A stretch of 11,279 bases of DNA from Chloroflexota bacterium (GTDB lineage Bacteria > Chloroflexota > Limnocylindria > Limnocylindrales > Limnocylindraceae). The notes beneath the pieces were generated by a model that searched no databases, was not told the origin of the DNA, and saw only the letters and a list, made by a program, of their open reading frames with translations. Shown piece after piece: positions 1 to 6,609 of the stretch. The stretch spans positions 1 to 11,279 of the forward strand of contig SHYI01000022.1 of the NCBI GenBank assembly GCA_009692905.1. The letters are read 5' to 3'. The position numbers and the translations under genes were made by a program. The number at the start of each line of letters is the position of its first letter. The stretch's first letter is position 1.

Positions 1-158
1 CGGGCAAAGGCAACGGCGAGCGCCATTGCATCGTCATGGCCAGGATCACAGTCGATGATGATCGGCAGTGGCTTCGCAACGGTGCCGAGTGGTGCGCGGC
101 GTGGCGACGGCGGGAACGGCGTCGAGAGCGGGAGCGGATTCGGCTTCAGCTCGCTCAT
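1..158 (-). CDS. Second tandem nucleoside hydrolase (IunH family), N-terminal part only
   Basis: Only the first 52 codons lie in the window; the gene runs off the left edge. The family hydrolyses the N-glycosidic bond of nucleosides to give free base and ribose. The translation starts MSELKPNPLP and carries the calcium/ribose-binding aspartate cluster IIIDCDPGHDDA, with D36, D38, D42 and D43. These sit at exactly the residue numbers found in the hydrolase just upstream, and residues 19-52 match that neighbour at about 23 of 34 positions, so the two are paralogues from a tandem duplication. The ATG at 158-156 overlaps the TGA of the upstream hydrolase by 4 nt (ATGA). No clear ribosome-binding site precedes it, so translation is probably coupled. 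About 35 residues precede the first aspartate, against about 7 in the Crithidia enzyme. Family assignment is strong; substrate (purine, pyrimidine or other) cannot be told from this fragment. Confidence 0.9.
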   Translation of the reverse strand, partial: MSELKPNPLPLSTPFPPSPRRAPLGTVAKPLPIIIDCDPGHDDAMALAVAFA

Positions 159-1183
159 GGCAGCTTCGAGTAGATATCTACCATCTCGTCTGCGAATCGC
201 TTGCTGTCAATGGTGAGCCCCACGTCGCAATTCGGCTCCAACTTGTCACGCTTGAGGCGGTATGGATTCGCATCTCCAATCGTGCGACCGCGCGCCGGTC
301 CCTGCGTCGCGTCAACGACAACGTGATAGCGCGAGACGCCCACAAGATCTGGGATAGCAAGATGCAGCACCGCCACGGCGTCGTGAATGGCCATCTTCTC
401 GCCCTGGCCCCAGGCGGCGGAGCGGTCAAACGAGAACTTCAGCAGTTCTGCGGCAACCTTCGCCGATGCACCAGGGAGCGCCGCGAATCGATCAAGGATT
501 GTTCGGTCGAGGATCGCGTGGTGCGTAACGTCAAGCCCAATCATCGTGATCGGCAGGCCACTGTTGAAGACGATCTCAGCGGCGGTTGGATCGGCGTAGA
601 TGTTGAACTCCGCCGACGCAGAGGAGTTCCCCTCGCCTACCGAGCCACCCATCAGGCAGATGTGCGAGATCTTCGGCGCCAAGTGCGGGTATGAGCGAAT
701 GAGCAGCGCAATGTTGGTGAGTGGGCCCACTGGGGCAATCGCCACCGGCTCTGGTGATGCCTCCAGGATGCGCGCCATCAGTGCCACAGCCCCTTCTGGT
801 TCGGCTGTGCGCGGAGCCTTCGGCAGCTTGGTGTTGCCAAGGCCTCCCTCGCCATGGACCTCGGTGGCGCGCTCCAGAGGCCCTGCCAGTGGTCCGACCG
901 CACCTTCGGCGACCGGCACGTCATCTGCGCCGTAGAGGTGAAGCAGTCGCAAGGCGTTCTCGGTGCAGTGGTGCACATCGGCGTTGCCGCCCACGCTTGT
1001 CACCGCAAGCAGGTTGATCTCGGGCCGCACCACCGCGCACGCAATCGCTAACGCGTCATCAAGCCCTGGATCGCTATCGATGATGAGTGGCAGCGGCCTG
1101 GCAACGGTGCCAAACGGTGCCGTTCGAGGAGTGAGCTTCGCGTGATGGAAGGTCGGCCAGCCGAGCACCGACGGGTTGCTCAC
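155..1183 (-). CDS. Nucleoside hydrolase, inosine-uridine preferring family (IunH/RihB type)
   Basis: A 342-residue cytosolic enzyme of the IU-NH fold that cleaves ribonucleosides to base plus ribose using a Ca2+-bound water. All hallmark residues are visible: IIDSDPGLDDA with D36, D38, D42, D43; N67 in VGGN; T156 in GPLTNIAL; E192 and N194 in SAEFNIYADP; and H267-D268 in AIHDAVA, matching the general-acid His and Ca2+-binding Asp of the Crithidia enzyme. It should therefore be active. An unusual extension of about 28 residues precedes the core and contains APFGTVARPLP, a motif shared with the next gene. The start is a GTG 12 nt after the permease stop (TAG, 1198-1196), and a hairpin covers both the weak AGGG ribosome site and the GTG. 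The stop overlaps the next hydrolase's ATG. Position at the end of a nucleoside ABC transporter operon fits intracellular breakdown of imported nucleosides. Exact base specificity is not readable. Confidence 0.95.
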   Translation of the reverse strand: MSNPSVLGWPTFHHAKLTPRTAPFGTVARPLPLIIDSDPGLDDALAIACAVVRPEINLLAVTSVGGNADVHHCTENALRLLHLYGADDVPVAEGAVGPLAGPLERATEVHGEGGLGNTKLPKAPRTAEPEGAVALMARILEASPEPVAIAPVGPLTNIALLIRSYPHLAPKISHICLMGGSVGEGNSSASAEFNIYADPTAAEIVFNSGLPITMIGLDVTHHAILDRTILDRFAALPGASAKVAAELLKFSFDRSAAWGQGEKMAIHDAVAVLHLAIPDLVGVSRYHVVVDATQGPARGRTIGDANPYRLKRDKLEPNCDVGLTIDSKRFADEMVDIYSKLP

Positions 1184-1199
1184 AGGGCCAGCGCCCTAT
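1182..1199 (-). promoter_or_regulatory. Hairpin over the ribosome site and GTG start of the first nucleoside hydrolase
   Basis: On the minus-strand mRNA, AUAGGGC pairs with GCCCUGU across a GCUG loop: seven pairs, one of them U·G. The left arm holds the AGGG that would serve as ribosome-binding site and part of the permease UAG stop. The right arm runs into the first two bases of the GTG start. A ribosome finishing the upstream permease would open the stem, so the layout suggests translational coupling. The pairing is read directly; the role is inferred. Confidence 0.5.
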
Positions 1200-2539
1200 C
1201 CCTGGTCGTACGGACGACCAGCAGAGGCTGGTGCGCGCACTCGACCGATAAGACCAGCCACAACGATGATCGTGACGATGTATGGCATTGAGAGCAGGAT
1301 CTGCGGCGGGATCAAAACACCAAGCCCCGACAAGAGCGTCGTTGCCGAACTCGTCATACCGAAGATCAGTGCCGCTCCAAACGCGTAGATGGGATTCCAC
1401 GCACCGAAGATCACCGCGGCAAGAGCAATGAAGCCCTGGCCAGCGCTGGTGTTGATTCCAAAACCACCAGTTCCGCTGAGTGAGATGTAGCTGCCAGCGA
1501 AGCCTGCAAGCAAACCAGCGACCAGCATTGCGCGGTAGCGCAACTTAACGACGTCAATCCCGACTGTCCCCGCAGCGTTCGGCTGCTCGCCTGCCGCTCG
1601 CAGACGCAGACCCCAGCGGGTGCGGTAGATCATGTAGGTGAAGAAGAGCACGAAGCCCACAGCGATGTAAAAGTAGGGGCTCAGCGAGAAGAGGATCGGC
1701 CCGAGAATGGGGATGTCTGAGAGGAACGGGATCTGAATCGGCGTGATGCCGATCGGCCGGTTGAATTCACTGTACGGCTGAAGGATTCGCAGGTACGCAA
1801 AGGTGGTCACGCCAAGCGCGCCGATGTTGATGACTGTGCCAGCAATGATCTGATCAACCCTGTAGCGAATGCAGAGCCAGGCGAAGAAGAGGCTGACCAA
1901 CGCACCAAAGATCGCGCCCGCAATAGGCCCTGCGATGGCGATGCCCGTGATGCTCGAGGCGATCGAGCCAATCATGGCGCCGAAGAGAAGTTTCCCCTCA
2001 ACGGAAATGTTGAGGATCCCGCTGCGCTCCGAAACGATTCCGGCAAGCGCGCCAATTCCAACAGGGACGGTGTACAGCAACGTGCTGGTGAAGAAGACGG
2101 TCAGATTCGCGGTTGTGCCGTCGAGGAGGCGGGTCAGGAGGGCAAACACCAAGACGGGCGAGACGAGACCGATTGCAAGGCGCCACCTGAACGAGGCGCC
2201 ACGCACAAGCTGCAACGCAGCCATCGCACCAAAACCAGCCGTGACGGCAGCCCAAAGGAGTACCACCGGCACTGAGAAGGCAACATCTGTGCCGCCGACC
2301 TTGTCCACCCAGAATGCGAAATTCCCCTCGACTCCCGCTGAGCCAGCTGTAATGGCAAGGGAGAGCAGTGTGAAGAGTGCGAAGAGCCCCGCACGGACGC
2401 GTGAGGCGATGAGCTGCTGGTGCGCATCAGCGCCGTCCCCCACAGAGACTGATCGCTTTGCTGGGGCAGACGTGGTGGTCTTCGCGCGCGCCGCTGCAAC
2501 CGGCTTTCTCTTGTTCACGCTGCCTCCCTGCGCACTCAT
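1196..2539 (-). CDS. Nucleoside ABC transporter permease (YufQ/NupQ-like, BPD_transp_2 family)
   Basis: A 447-residue polytopic inner-membrane permease of the branched-chain amino acid/ribose/nucleoside group. The conserved core starts near residue 145 with GIGALAGIVSERSGILNISVEG (residues 161-182) and has the cytoplasmic coupling segment around residues 317-350 (GEQPNAAGTVGIDVVKLRYR, then GLLAGFAGS). Hydrophobic segments recur at about 50-68, 86-108, 119-136, 150-168, 185-220, 230-250, 285-305, 336-354, 368-395 and 410-430. It is longer than the roughly 320-residue Bacillus-type protein. The extra N-terminus is a Lys/Arg/Ala-rich cytosolic stretch (residues 8-30) plus about three extra membrane segments. 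The ATG at 2539-2537 overlaps the preceding permease's TGA by 4 nt (ATGA), with a weak GGTGGG ribosome site. It should pair with that permease to form the heterodimeric channel. Confidence 0.93.
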   Translation of the reverse strand: MSAQGGSVNKRKPVAAARAKTTTSAPAKRSVSVGDGADAHQQLIASRVRAGLFALFTLLSLAITAGSAGVEGNFAFWVDKVGGTDVAFSVPVVLLWAAVTAGFGAMAALQLVRGASFRWRLAIGLVSPVLVFALLTRLLDGTTANLTVFFTSTLLYTVPVGIGALAGIVSERSGILNISVEGKLLFGAMIGSIASSITGIAIAGPIAGAIFGALVSLFFAWLCIRYRVDQIIAGTVINIGALGVTTFAYLRILQPYSEFNRPIGITPIQIPFLSDIPILGPILFSLSPYFYIAVGFVLFFTYMIYRTRWGLRLRAAGEQPNAAGTVGIDVVKLRYRAMLVAGLLAGFAGSYISLSGTGGFGINTSAGQGFIALAAVIFGAWNPIYAFGAALIFGMTSSATTLLSGLGVLIPPQILLSMPYIVTIIVVAGLIGRVRAPASAGRPYDQG

Positions 2540-3732
2540 TTGCCCACCGAACGTGGTCGTCGACGGAACGGGTTCTTCAAGATGCCAAGGGTCAGCTCTG
2601 GGGCTGCGATGAAGGCGATAACGAGCGCCTGGATGAAGAGGAGCATCTCAATTGGGATGCTTGTCTCCACCTGCATCAGGCTACCGCCGTGCTGCAGAAG
2701 GCCGAACACGAGCGCAGTCGCAACTACGCCGCTCGGCCGCGTACCACCAACGAGGGCAACGGCGATCGCAGTGAAGCCAACGCTTCCACCGATACCAGGC
2801 GAGAGCTGCTTGATCGTGCCGACGGCCACAAGTGCACCACCGAGACCAGAGATTGCCCCTGAGATCAGCATTGCAGTGATGATCGAGGTGCCTGCGCCAA
2901 TGCCCGCATACTTCGCGGCAGCAAGATTCAAGCCGGCCGCGCGAAGCTCAAATCCACGAGTGGACCGGAAGAGGAACCAGCTGACGGCAACGGCGGTTAG
3001 GAGCGCAATGATAATGCTGATGTCCAGCCGCAGAGCTGCGATCGGCAAGATTCCGGGGAGGTCCACGAACTGGCTGAGCTCCTTCGATACTGGCTGATTG
3101 CGTGGTGGCTTCTGGATAAATTCGAAGTTTGATACGAGGAAGAAGACGAACTGCCCAGCGATGAAGTTGAGCATGATCGTCGTGATCACCTCACTCGCGC
3201 CGACGCGAGCCTTCAGGTAGCCAGGAATGAACGCCCAGGCTGCTCCCCCAATGACTCCAAAGATCATCACGAGGAGAATGGCAATTGGCGCCGGTGTAAC
3301 GCCCGCACCAAACACCAGGGCGGCGATGGTGCCGCCAACGGCACCCATGGTGTACTGACCAGCACCACCGATATTGAAGATGCCGGTTCGGAACGCGACG
3401 GAGACGCCAAGCCCAACGAAGATCAGCGGCACGGAGGCGACGACGCTTTCGACGATCGGGCGCAGTGCGCGCGCCCAGAGCTTGATGTCGCCATTGGAGG
3501 CGAGTGCCTTGCCGATATTCTCTGGATCGCCGAACGCTCCGCGGAAGAGGGCGCTGTAGGCGGTTGCTGCCCGGCCAACGCCGAGGCTCAGCGCCCCAAT
3601 CGGATCAGAGAGCAGTCCGCCGAGCACTTCGATGTCGGTGAAGATGATGAAGAGCGCGCCAACGAGCAGCGCTACTGAGATCGAAAGTGCTGGAATGCGA
3701 ATCTTTGAACCGAACTTCTTTAAGCCGTTCAC
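2536..3732 (-). CDS. Nucleoside ABC transporter permease (YufP/NupP-like, BPD_transp_2 family)
   Basis: A 398-residue membrane protein, partner of the permease encoded just downstream. The family signature AFRTGIFNIGGAGQ lies at residues 113-126, EVITTIMLNFIAG at 181-193, and the ATPase-coupling loop FELRAAGLNLAAAKYAGI at 261-278. Hydrophobic segments occur at about 12-32, 92-113, 127-145, 148-170, 183-200, 235-255, 282-303, 316-345 and 360-380. The C-terminus is basic (NPFRRRPRSVGK). The GTG start at 3732-3730 overlaps the ATPase stop by 4 nt (GTGA) and is supported by a strong GGGAGGT ribosome site at 3747-3741. Length and motifs are normal. The specificity is called nucleoside rather than sugar because of the BMP-type binding protein and the hydrolases in the same operon. 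Confidence 0.93.
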   Translation of the reverse strand: MNGLKKFGSKIRIPALSISVALLVGALFIIFTDIEVLGGLLSDPIGALSLGVGRAATAYSALFRGAFGDPENIGKALASNGDIKLWARALRPIVESVVASVPLIFVGLGVSVAFRTGIFNIGGAGQYTMGAVGGTIAALVFGAGVTPAPIAILLVMIFGVIGGAAWAFIPGYLKARVGASEVITTIMLNFIAGQFVFFLVSNFEFIQKPPRNQPVSKELSQFVDLPGILPIAALRLDISIIIALLTAVAVSWFLFRSTRGFELRAAGLNLAAAKYAGIGAGTSIITAMLISGAISGLGGALVAVGTIKQLSPGIGGSVGFTAIAVALVGGTRPSGVVATALVFGLLQHGGSLMQVETSIPIEMLLFIQALVIAFIAAPELTLGILKNPFRRRPRSVGK

Positions 3733-5237
3733 TTGGTGATACCTCCCATGAGGAGGCCGACCCGCTCACGCGTCGCCTCCTTGGCATCCAGAATGCCCAC
3801 AATGCGGCCCTCGTACATCACGGCGACGCGATCGCCAAGCGCCAACACTTCATCAAGCTCTGTGCTCACAATCAACACGGCTGCGCCAGCATCGCGCTGC
3901 TCCACAATGCGCCGATGGATGTATTCAATGGATCCAACATCCAGGCCACGGGTCGGCTGTGCCGCAATCACCAAACGCACATTGCGGCTGAACTCGCGCG
4001 CAACGATCACCTTCTGCTGATTTCCGCCGGAGAGCGACGCAATGTCTGTGCTAATTGATGGGGTGCGAATGTCAAAGTCCTTGACCGCCTGCTCCGTTGC
4101 CGCGGCGATCGCCTTGCGGTTCAGCAGGCCGTTCTTGTTGAACTGCGGGAGGTGGTACGTGTTCAAGATGTAGTTTTCTGCAATGGTCATGCCCTTGACC
4201 ATGCCGTCGCGATTGCGATCTTCAGGAATATGTGCAACCCCTGCCATCGCGATCTCACGTGGCGAACCTGCATGCAGTGGCTTCTTCTCAAGGACAACGG
4301 TGCCTGAGTCAACGAGACGTAAGCCGGTCAAGGCCTCAACGAGCTCTGTTTGGCCATTCCCTTGCACTCCCGCAACGGCAAGGATCTCGCCGCTCCGAAC
4401 ATCAAAGGTCGCGCTGTTCACGGCGAGGCCGCCCGCGTCGTTGAGCACGTTCAGGCCCTTCACCTGCAGGATAGGTTCGGCGACCTTTGACTTTGAACGG
4501 CTGACGGTGAGCTGCACCTCGCGCCCGACCATCATCTCCGCGAGTTTGGCGGCGGTCGCCTTCTTTGGAATGGTCTCTCCTGCCACAGCGCCGCGGCGCA
4601 GCACGGTGATCTTGTCGGCAACGGCAATCACCTCGTTCAGCTTGTGGGTGATGAAGATGACCGAGGTGCCCCCCCTCGCGAGACCGCGAATAATCTCGAA
4701 GAGCTCCTCAGTCTCCTGCGGAGTGAGCACGGCCGATGGCTCATCGAGGACGAGGATGTCGCTCTTGCGATAGAGCGCCTTCAAAATCTCAACGCGCTGG
4801 CGAACACCAACGGGGAGCGACTCAATCTTTGCGTCTGGGTCAACGTGGAGCCCGTGCCTCTTTGAGAGCTCAGCGACCTGCGCGCGTGCAGTGGCTCGAT
4901 CAAAGCTGCCGAGAGGGCCCTTAGTTGGCTCGTTGCCGAGCACGACGGATTCAGTGACGTCGAATACGGGTACGAGCATGAAGTGCTGGTGCACCATGCC
5001 GATGCCAGCATCGATGGCCTGGGCAGGATCGCGGAAGATGCGCTCCTTGCCATCAATAAGAATTTTGCCGGAGTCGGGCTTGTAGAGACCCGAGAGGATG
5101 TTCATGAGGGTGGTCTTCCCTGCACCATTCTCACCGAGAAGGCCGAGGACCTGACCCTTATCAACGGAGATAGAGATTCGGTCGTTCGCCAGAACGCCAG
5201 GGAACTGCTTCGTAATCTTCTGCAGTTCAAGCCTCAT
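3729..5237 (-). CDS. Nucleoside ABC transporter ATPase with two ABC domains (YufO/NupO-like)
   Basis: A 502-residue cytosolic ATPase of the dual-cassette sugar/nucleoside class that powers the two downstream permeases. The N-terminal cassette is complete: Walker A GENGAGKT at 35-42, Q-loop Q84, signature LPVGV at 141-145, Walker B ILVLDEP at 161-167 (E166), and switch H198. The C-terminal cassette has a degenerate Walker A (VQGNGQTEL, 291-299, no GKT), an intact LSGGN signature at 402-406, Q427 where the catalytic Glu would be (AAQPTRGLD), and E460 at the switch position. This asymmetry is normal for the RbsA/YufO class, so one composite site probably does most of the hydrolysis. The ATG at 5237 follows an AGGGAGGG ribosome site (5255-5248) by 10 nt. 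The stop overlaps the next permease's GTG. Confidence 0.95.
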   Translation of the reverse strand: MRLELQKITKQFPGVLANDRISISVDKGQVLGLLGENGAGKTTLMNILSGLYKPDSGKILIDGKERIFRDPAQAIDAGIGMVHQHFMLVPVFDVTESVVLGNEPTKGPLGSFDRATARAQVAELSKRHGLHVDPDAKIESLPVGVRQRVEILKALYRKSDILVLDEPSAVLTPQETEELFEIIRGLARGGTSVIFITHKLNEVIAVADKITVLRRGAVAGETIPKKATAAKLAEMMVGREVQLTVSRSKSKVAEPILQVKGLNVLNDAGGLAVNSATFDVRSGEILAVAGVQGNGQTELVEALTGLRLVDSGTVVLEKKPLHAGSPREIAMAGVAHIPEDRNRDGMVKGMTIAENYILNTYHLPQFNKNGLLNRKAIAAATEQAVKDFDIRTPSISTDIASLSGGNQQKVIVAREFSRNVRLVIAAQPTRGLDVGSIEYIHRRIVEQRDAGAAVLIVSTELDEVLALGDRVAVMYEGRIVGILDAKEATRERVGLLMGGITK

Positions 5238-5352
5238 GCGACGCGTACCCTCCCTACTCTGTCACTGCTTTGCTGGAGATACTCTTCCGCCCGGATGCCG
5301 AAGCACCCGGGCGGAGAGCGACTACTTCATCGCCGAAGCGATGGAGAAGTAC
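5238..5352 (-). promoter_or_regulatory. Intercistronic spacer with UUCG-capped hairpin between binding protein and ATPase
   Basis: The 115-nt gap is the only long spacer inside the transporter operon. On minus-strand RNA, positions 5315-5303 (UCCGCCCGGGUGC) pair with 5298-5286 (GCAUCCGGGCGGA) around a UUCG loop closed by C-G. This gives 13 pairs with a single G·U, extended by about four more (5319-5316 with 5284-5281) past a bulged A at 5285. No U-run follows, so it is not a canonical Rho-independent terminator. In ABC operons such as malEFG a structured spacer after the binding-protein gene protects its mRNA or limits read-through. The same role is inferred here: more lipoprotein than ATPase and permease. 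The ATPase ribosome site lies clear of the stem. Confidence 0.7.
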
Positions 5353-6459
5353 TTACTTCTTTGCCCACTCAAGGACATTTACCGAGCCGTCAATGATCGC
5401 GGCCTTAAGGGCCTCGACCTCTGCCTTGAGCTCAGCGGTTACGAGCGTGCCGAAGGTGGCTGTCCAAGCCGACTCGGTGCGATCGAGCGTGGCGATCTGA
5501 ACGCCACCGTTCTCGAGCGTACCGATGTAGTTGGTGCCGCCCATGTTGCCTTCGTAGGCGGAGTTCACTGCCGTGATCACTGCAGCACCGATGTTCTTCT
5601 GTGCTGAGGTCAGGAGCGTTCCACAATACTCAGGAAGGCTGACGCACTGGTCGAGGTCCACACCGACCGAGTACTTGCTCGCATCCATCATTGCCTGATA
5701 GGAGCCGTTGCCCGTGGTGCCCGCAACTGCGTGCACAACGTCGGCGCTCTGGCCCATGAAGGCCTCTGCGGTCGTCTTGCCAAAGACCACGTCGTTGAAC
5801 GGCGCGGTGCTTGGGTTGAACGTACCGGTAGCTGCGACTGGATCCCAGCCCAAGACACCAATTGCAACGCCCTTCTTGTCGGCGTAGTACTTGGCGCCGG
5901 CGACCCAGCCATCCATGAACTTCGTTACGCCTGGGTACGGTGCTCCACCGTAGGTGGCGATGACCTTGGTCGTCGAAATGCCAGCTGCCAAGTAGGCGGC
6001 GAGCATCGAAGCCTCGTCGATCTGGAAGTCGATACCGGTGAAGTTCGCCGGAATCGTGCCATCCTCAAGTGCCCAGGTTGCGTCTACCCAGCCGAATGCA
6101 ATGTCTGCATTGGCTGCGTCGAGGGCGGCTCCCTGCAGGGCGGTGCCCTGGTTGTAGCCGACGGCGATCACGCTATTGCAGCCTTCGTCGATCAACTGCT
6201 GAATGTTCGGCGCGTACGACGCATCATCAACAGCGGTCGTGTAAGCCGTCTGGAACCCTTCAGCCTTGAGTGCCTCGAGGCCCTCGTAGGCTGACTGGTT
6301 GAAGTTCTTGTCGGCAGGTCCACCCGTGTCCAACGAGAGGCATGCCTTGTAATCACCCTTCCCGGCATCGACGGAAGCTGACGGCGAAGCCGTCGAGCCA
6401 CCGCACGCTGCGGCGATAAGAGCGAGAACGGTGAGGAGCGCGAACATTCGCGTCTTCAT
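5353..6459 (-). CDS. BMP-family nucleoside-binding lipoprotein (substrate-binding component)
   Basis: A 368-residue membrane-anchored binding protein that delivers nucleosides to the transporter encoded downstream. The start chosen is the ATG at 6459, giving MKTRMFALLTVLALIAAAC: a short basic n-region, a hydrophobic core and a lipobox-like AAAC with C19 as the lipidation site. A GGAGGG ribosome site at 6475-6470 sits 10 nt upstream. A Ser/Ala linker (about 21-35) precedes the periplasmic-binding fold. Family motifs include GGPADKNFNQSAYEGL (46-61), DEGCNSVIAVGY (91-102), GVDLDQ (266-271), TSAQKNI (284-290) and GTLENGGV (313-320). Extra cysteines at 40, 94, 272 and 279 could form disulfides. 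The lipobox has Ala rather than Leu at -3, which is tolerated but not ideal. Length is normal for PnrA/BmpA-type proteins. Purine nucleosides are the likely ligand by family and context. Confidence 0.93.
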   Translation of the reverse strand: MKTRMFALLTVLALIAAACGGSTASPSASVDAGKGDYKACLSLDTGGPADKNFNQSAYEGLEALKAEGFQTAYTTAVDDASYAPNIQQLIDEGCNSVIAVGYNQGTALQGAALDAANADIAFGWVDATWALEDGTIPANFTGIDFQIDEASMLAAYLAAGISTTKVIATYGGAPYPGVTKFMDGWVAGAKYYADKKGVAIGVLGWDPVAATGTFNPSTAPFNDVVFGKTTAEAFMGQSADVVHAVAGTTGNGSYQAMMDASKYSVGVDLDQCVSLPEYCGTLLTSAQKNIGAAVITAVNSAYEGNMGGTNYIGTLENGGVQIATLDRTESAWTATFGTLVTAELKAEVEALKAAIIDGSVNVLEWAKK

Positions 6460-6469
6460 ATGTATGTAG

Positions 6470-6475
6470 CCCTCC
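6470..6475 (-). promoter_or_regulatory. Ribosome-binding site deciding the lipoprotein start
   Basis: GGAGGG on the minus strand, 10 nt before the ATG at 6459. It favours that start over the in-frame ATG at 6552, which would put 31 charged residues ahead of the signal peptide. Confidence 0.75.
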
Positions 6476-6498
6476 GCTATTTCCTTTTGCTCAGACGC

Positions 6499-6536
6499 CC
6501 ACGGCGACGAGCGGGTCAGCCATTCGCTGACCGTGG
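6499..6536 (-). promoter_or_regulatory. Leader of the transporter operon with two competing inverted repeats
   Basis: The 150-nt gap between the deaminase stop and the lipoprotein start contains GGTCAGC-CATTC-GCTGACC (6514-6532), a perfect 7-bp inverted repeat. Overlapping it, CCACGG (6499-6504) is complementary to CCGTGG (6531-6536), whose first CC belongs to the inner right arm. The two stems are therefore partly exclusive. This could be an operator or a leader RNA structure. I see no U-run and no purine-riboswitch core. A TTGCAA (6581-6576) resembles a -35 box, but no convincing -10 lies 16-18 nt downstream, so the operon's promoter is not placed. Confidence 0.4.
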
Positions 6537-6609
6537 CGGCATTGTGCCTCATAACGCCTCGGCATGCGTACGTATTGCAATTGGGTAGCGGGAGAAGGTT
6601 GCGGCTCTG

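Noticed and set aside
171..180. Perfect palindrome TAGATATCTA
   Set aside because: It lies inside the hydrolase coding region (codons for DIYS) and has no promoter context.
3729..4440. Degenerate Walker A and missing catalytic Glu in the C-terminal ABC cassette as a broken gene
   Set aside because: This asymmetry is normal in dual-cassette sugar/nucleoside ATPases.
6460..6552. In-frame upstream extension of the binding lipoprotein, starting at 6552
   Set aside because: It would bury the signal peptide 31 residues deep, and the GGAGGG site directly before 6459 supports the shorter form.
6460..6609. Purine riboswitch ahead of the transporter
   Set aside because: No three-way-junction core or conserved pyrimidine/UAUA-type loops could be found.
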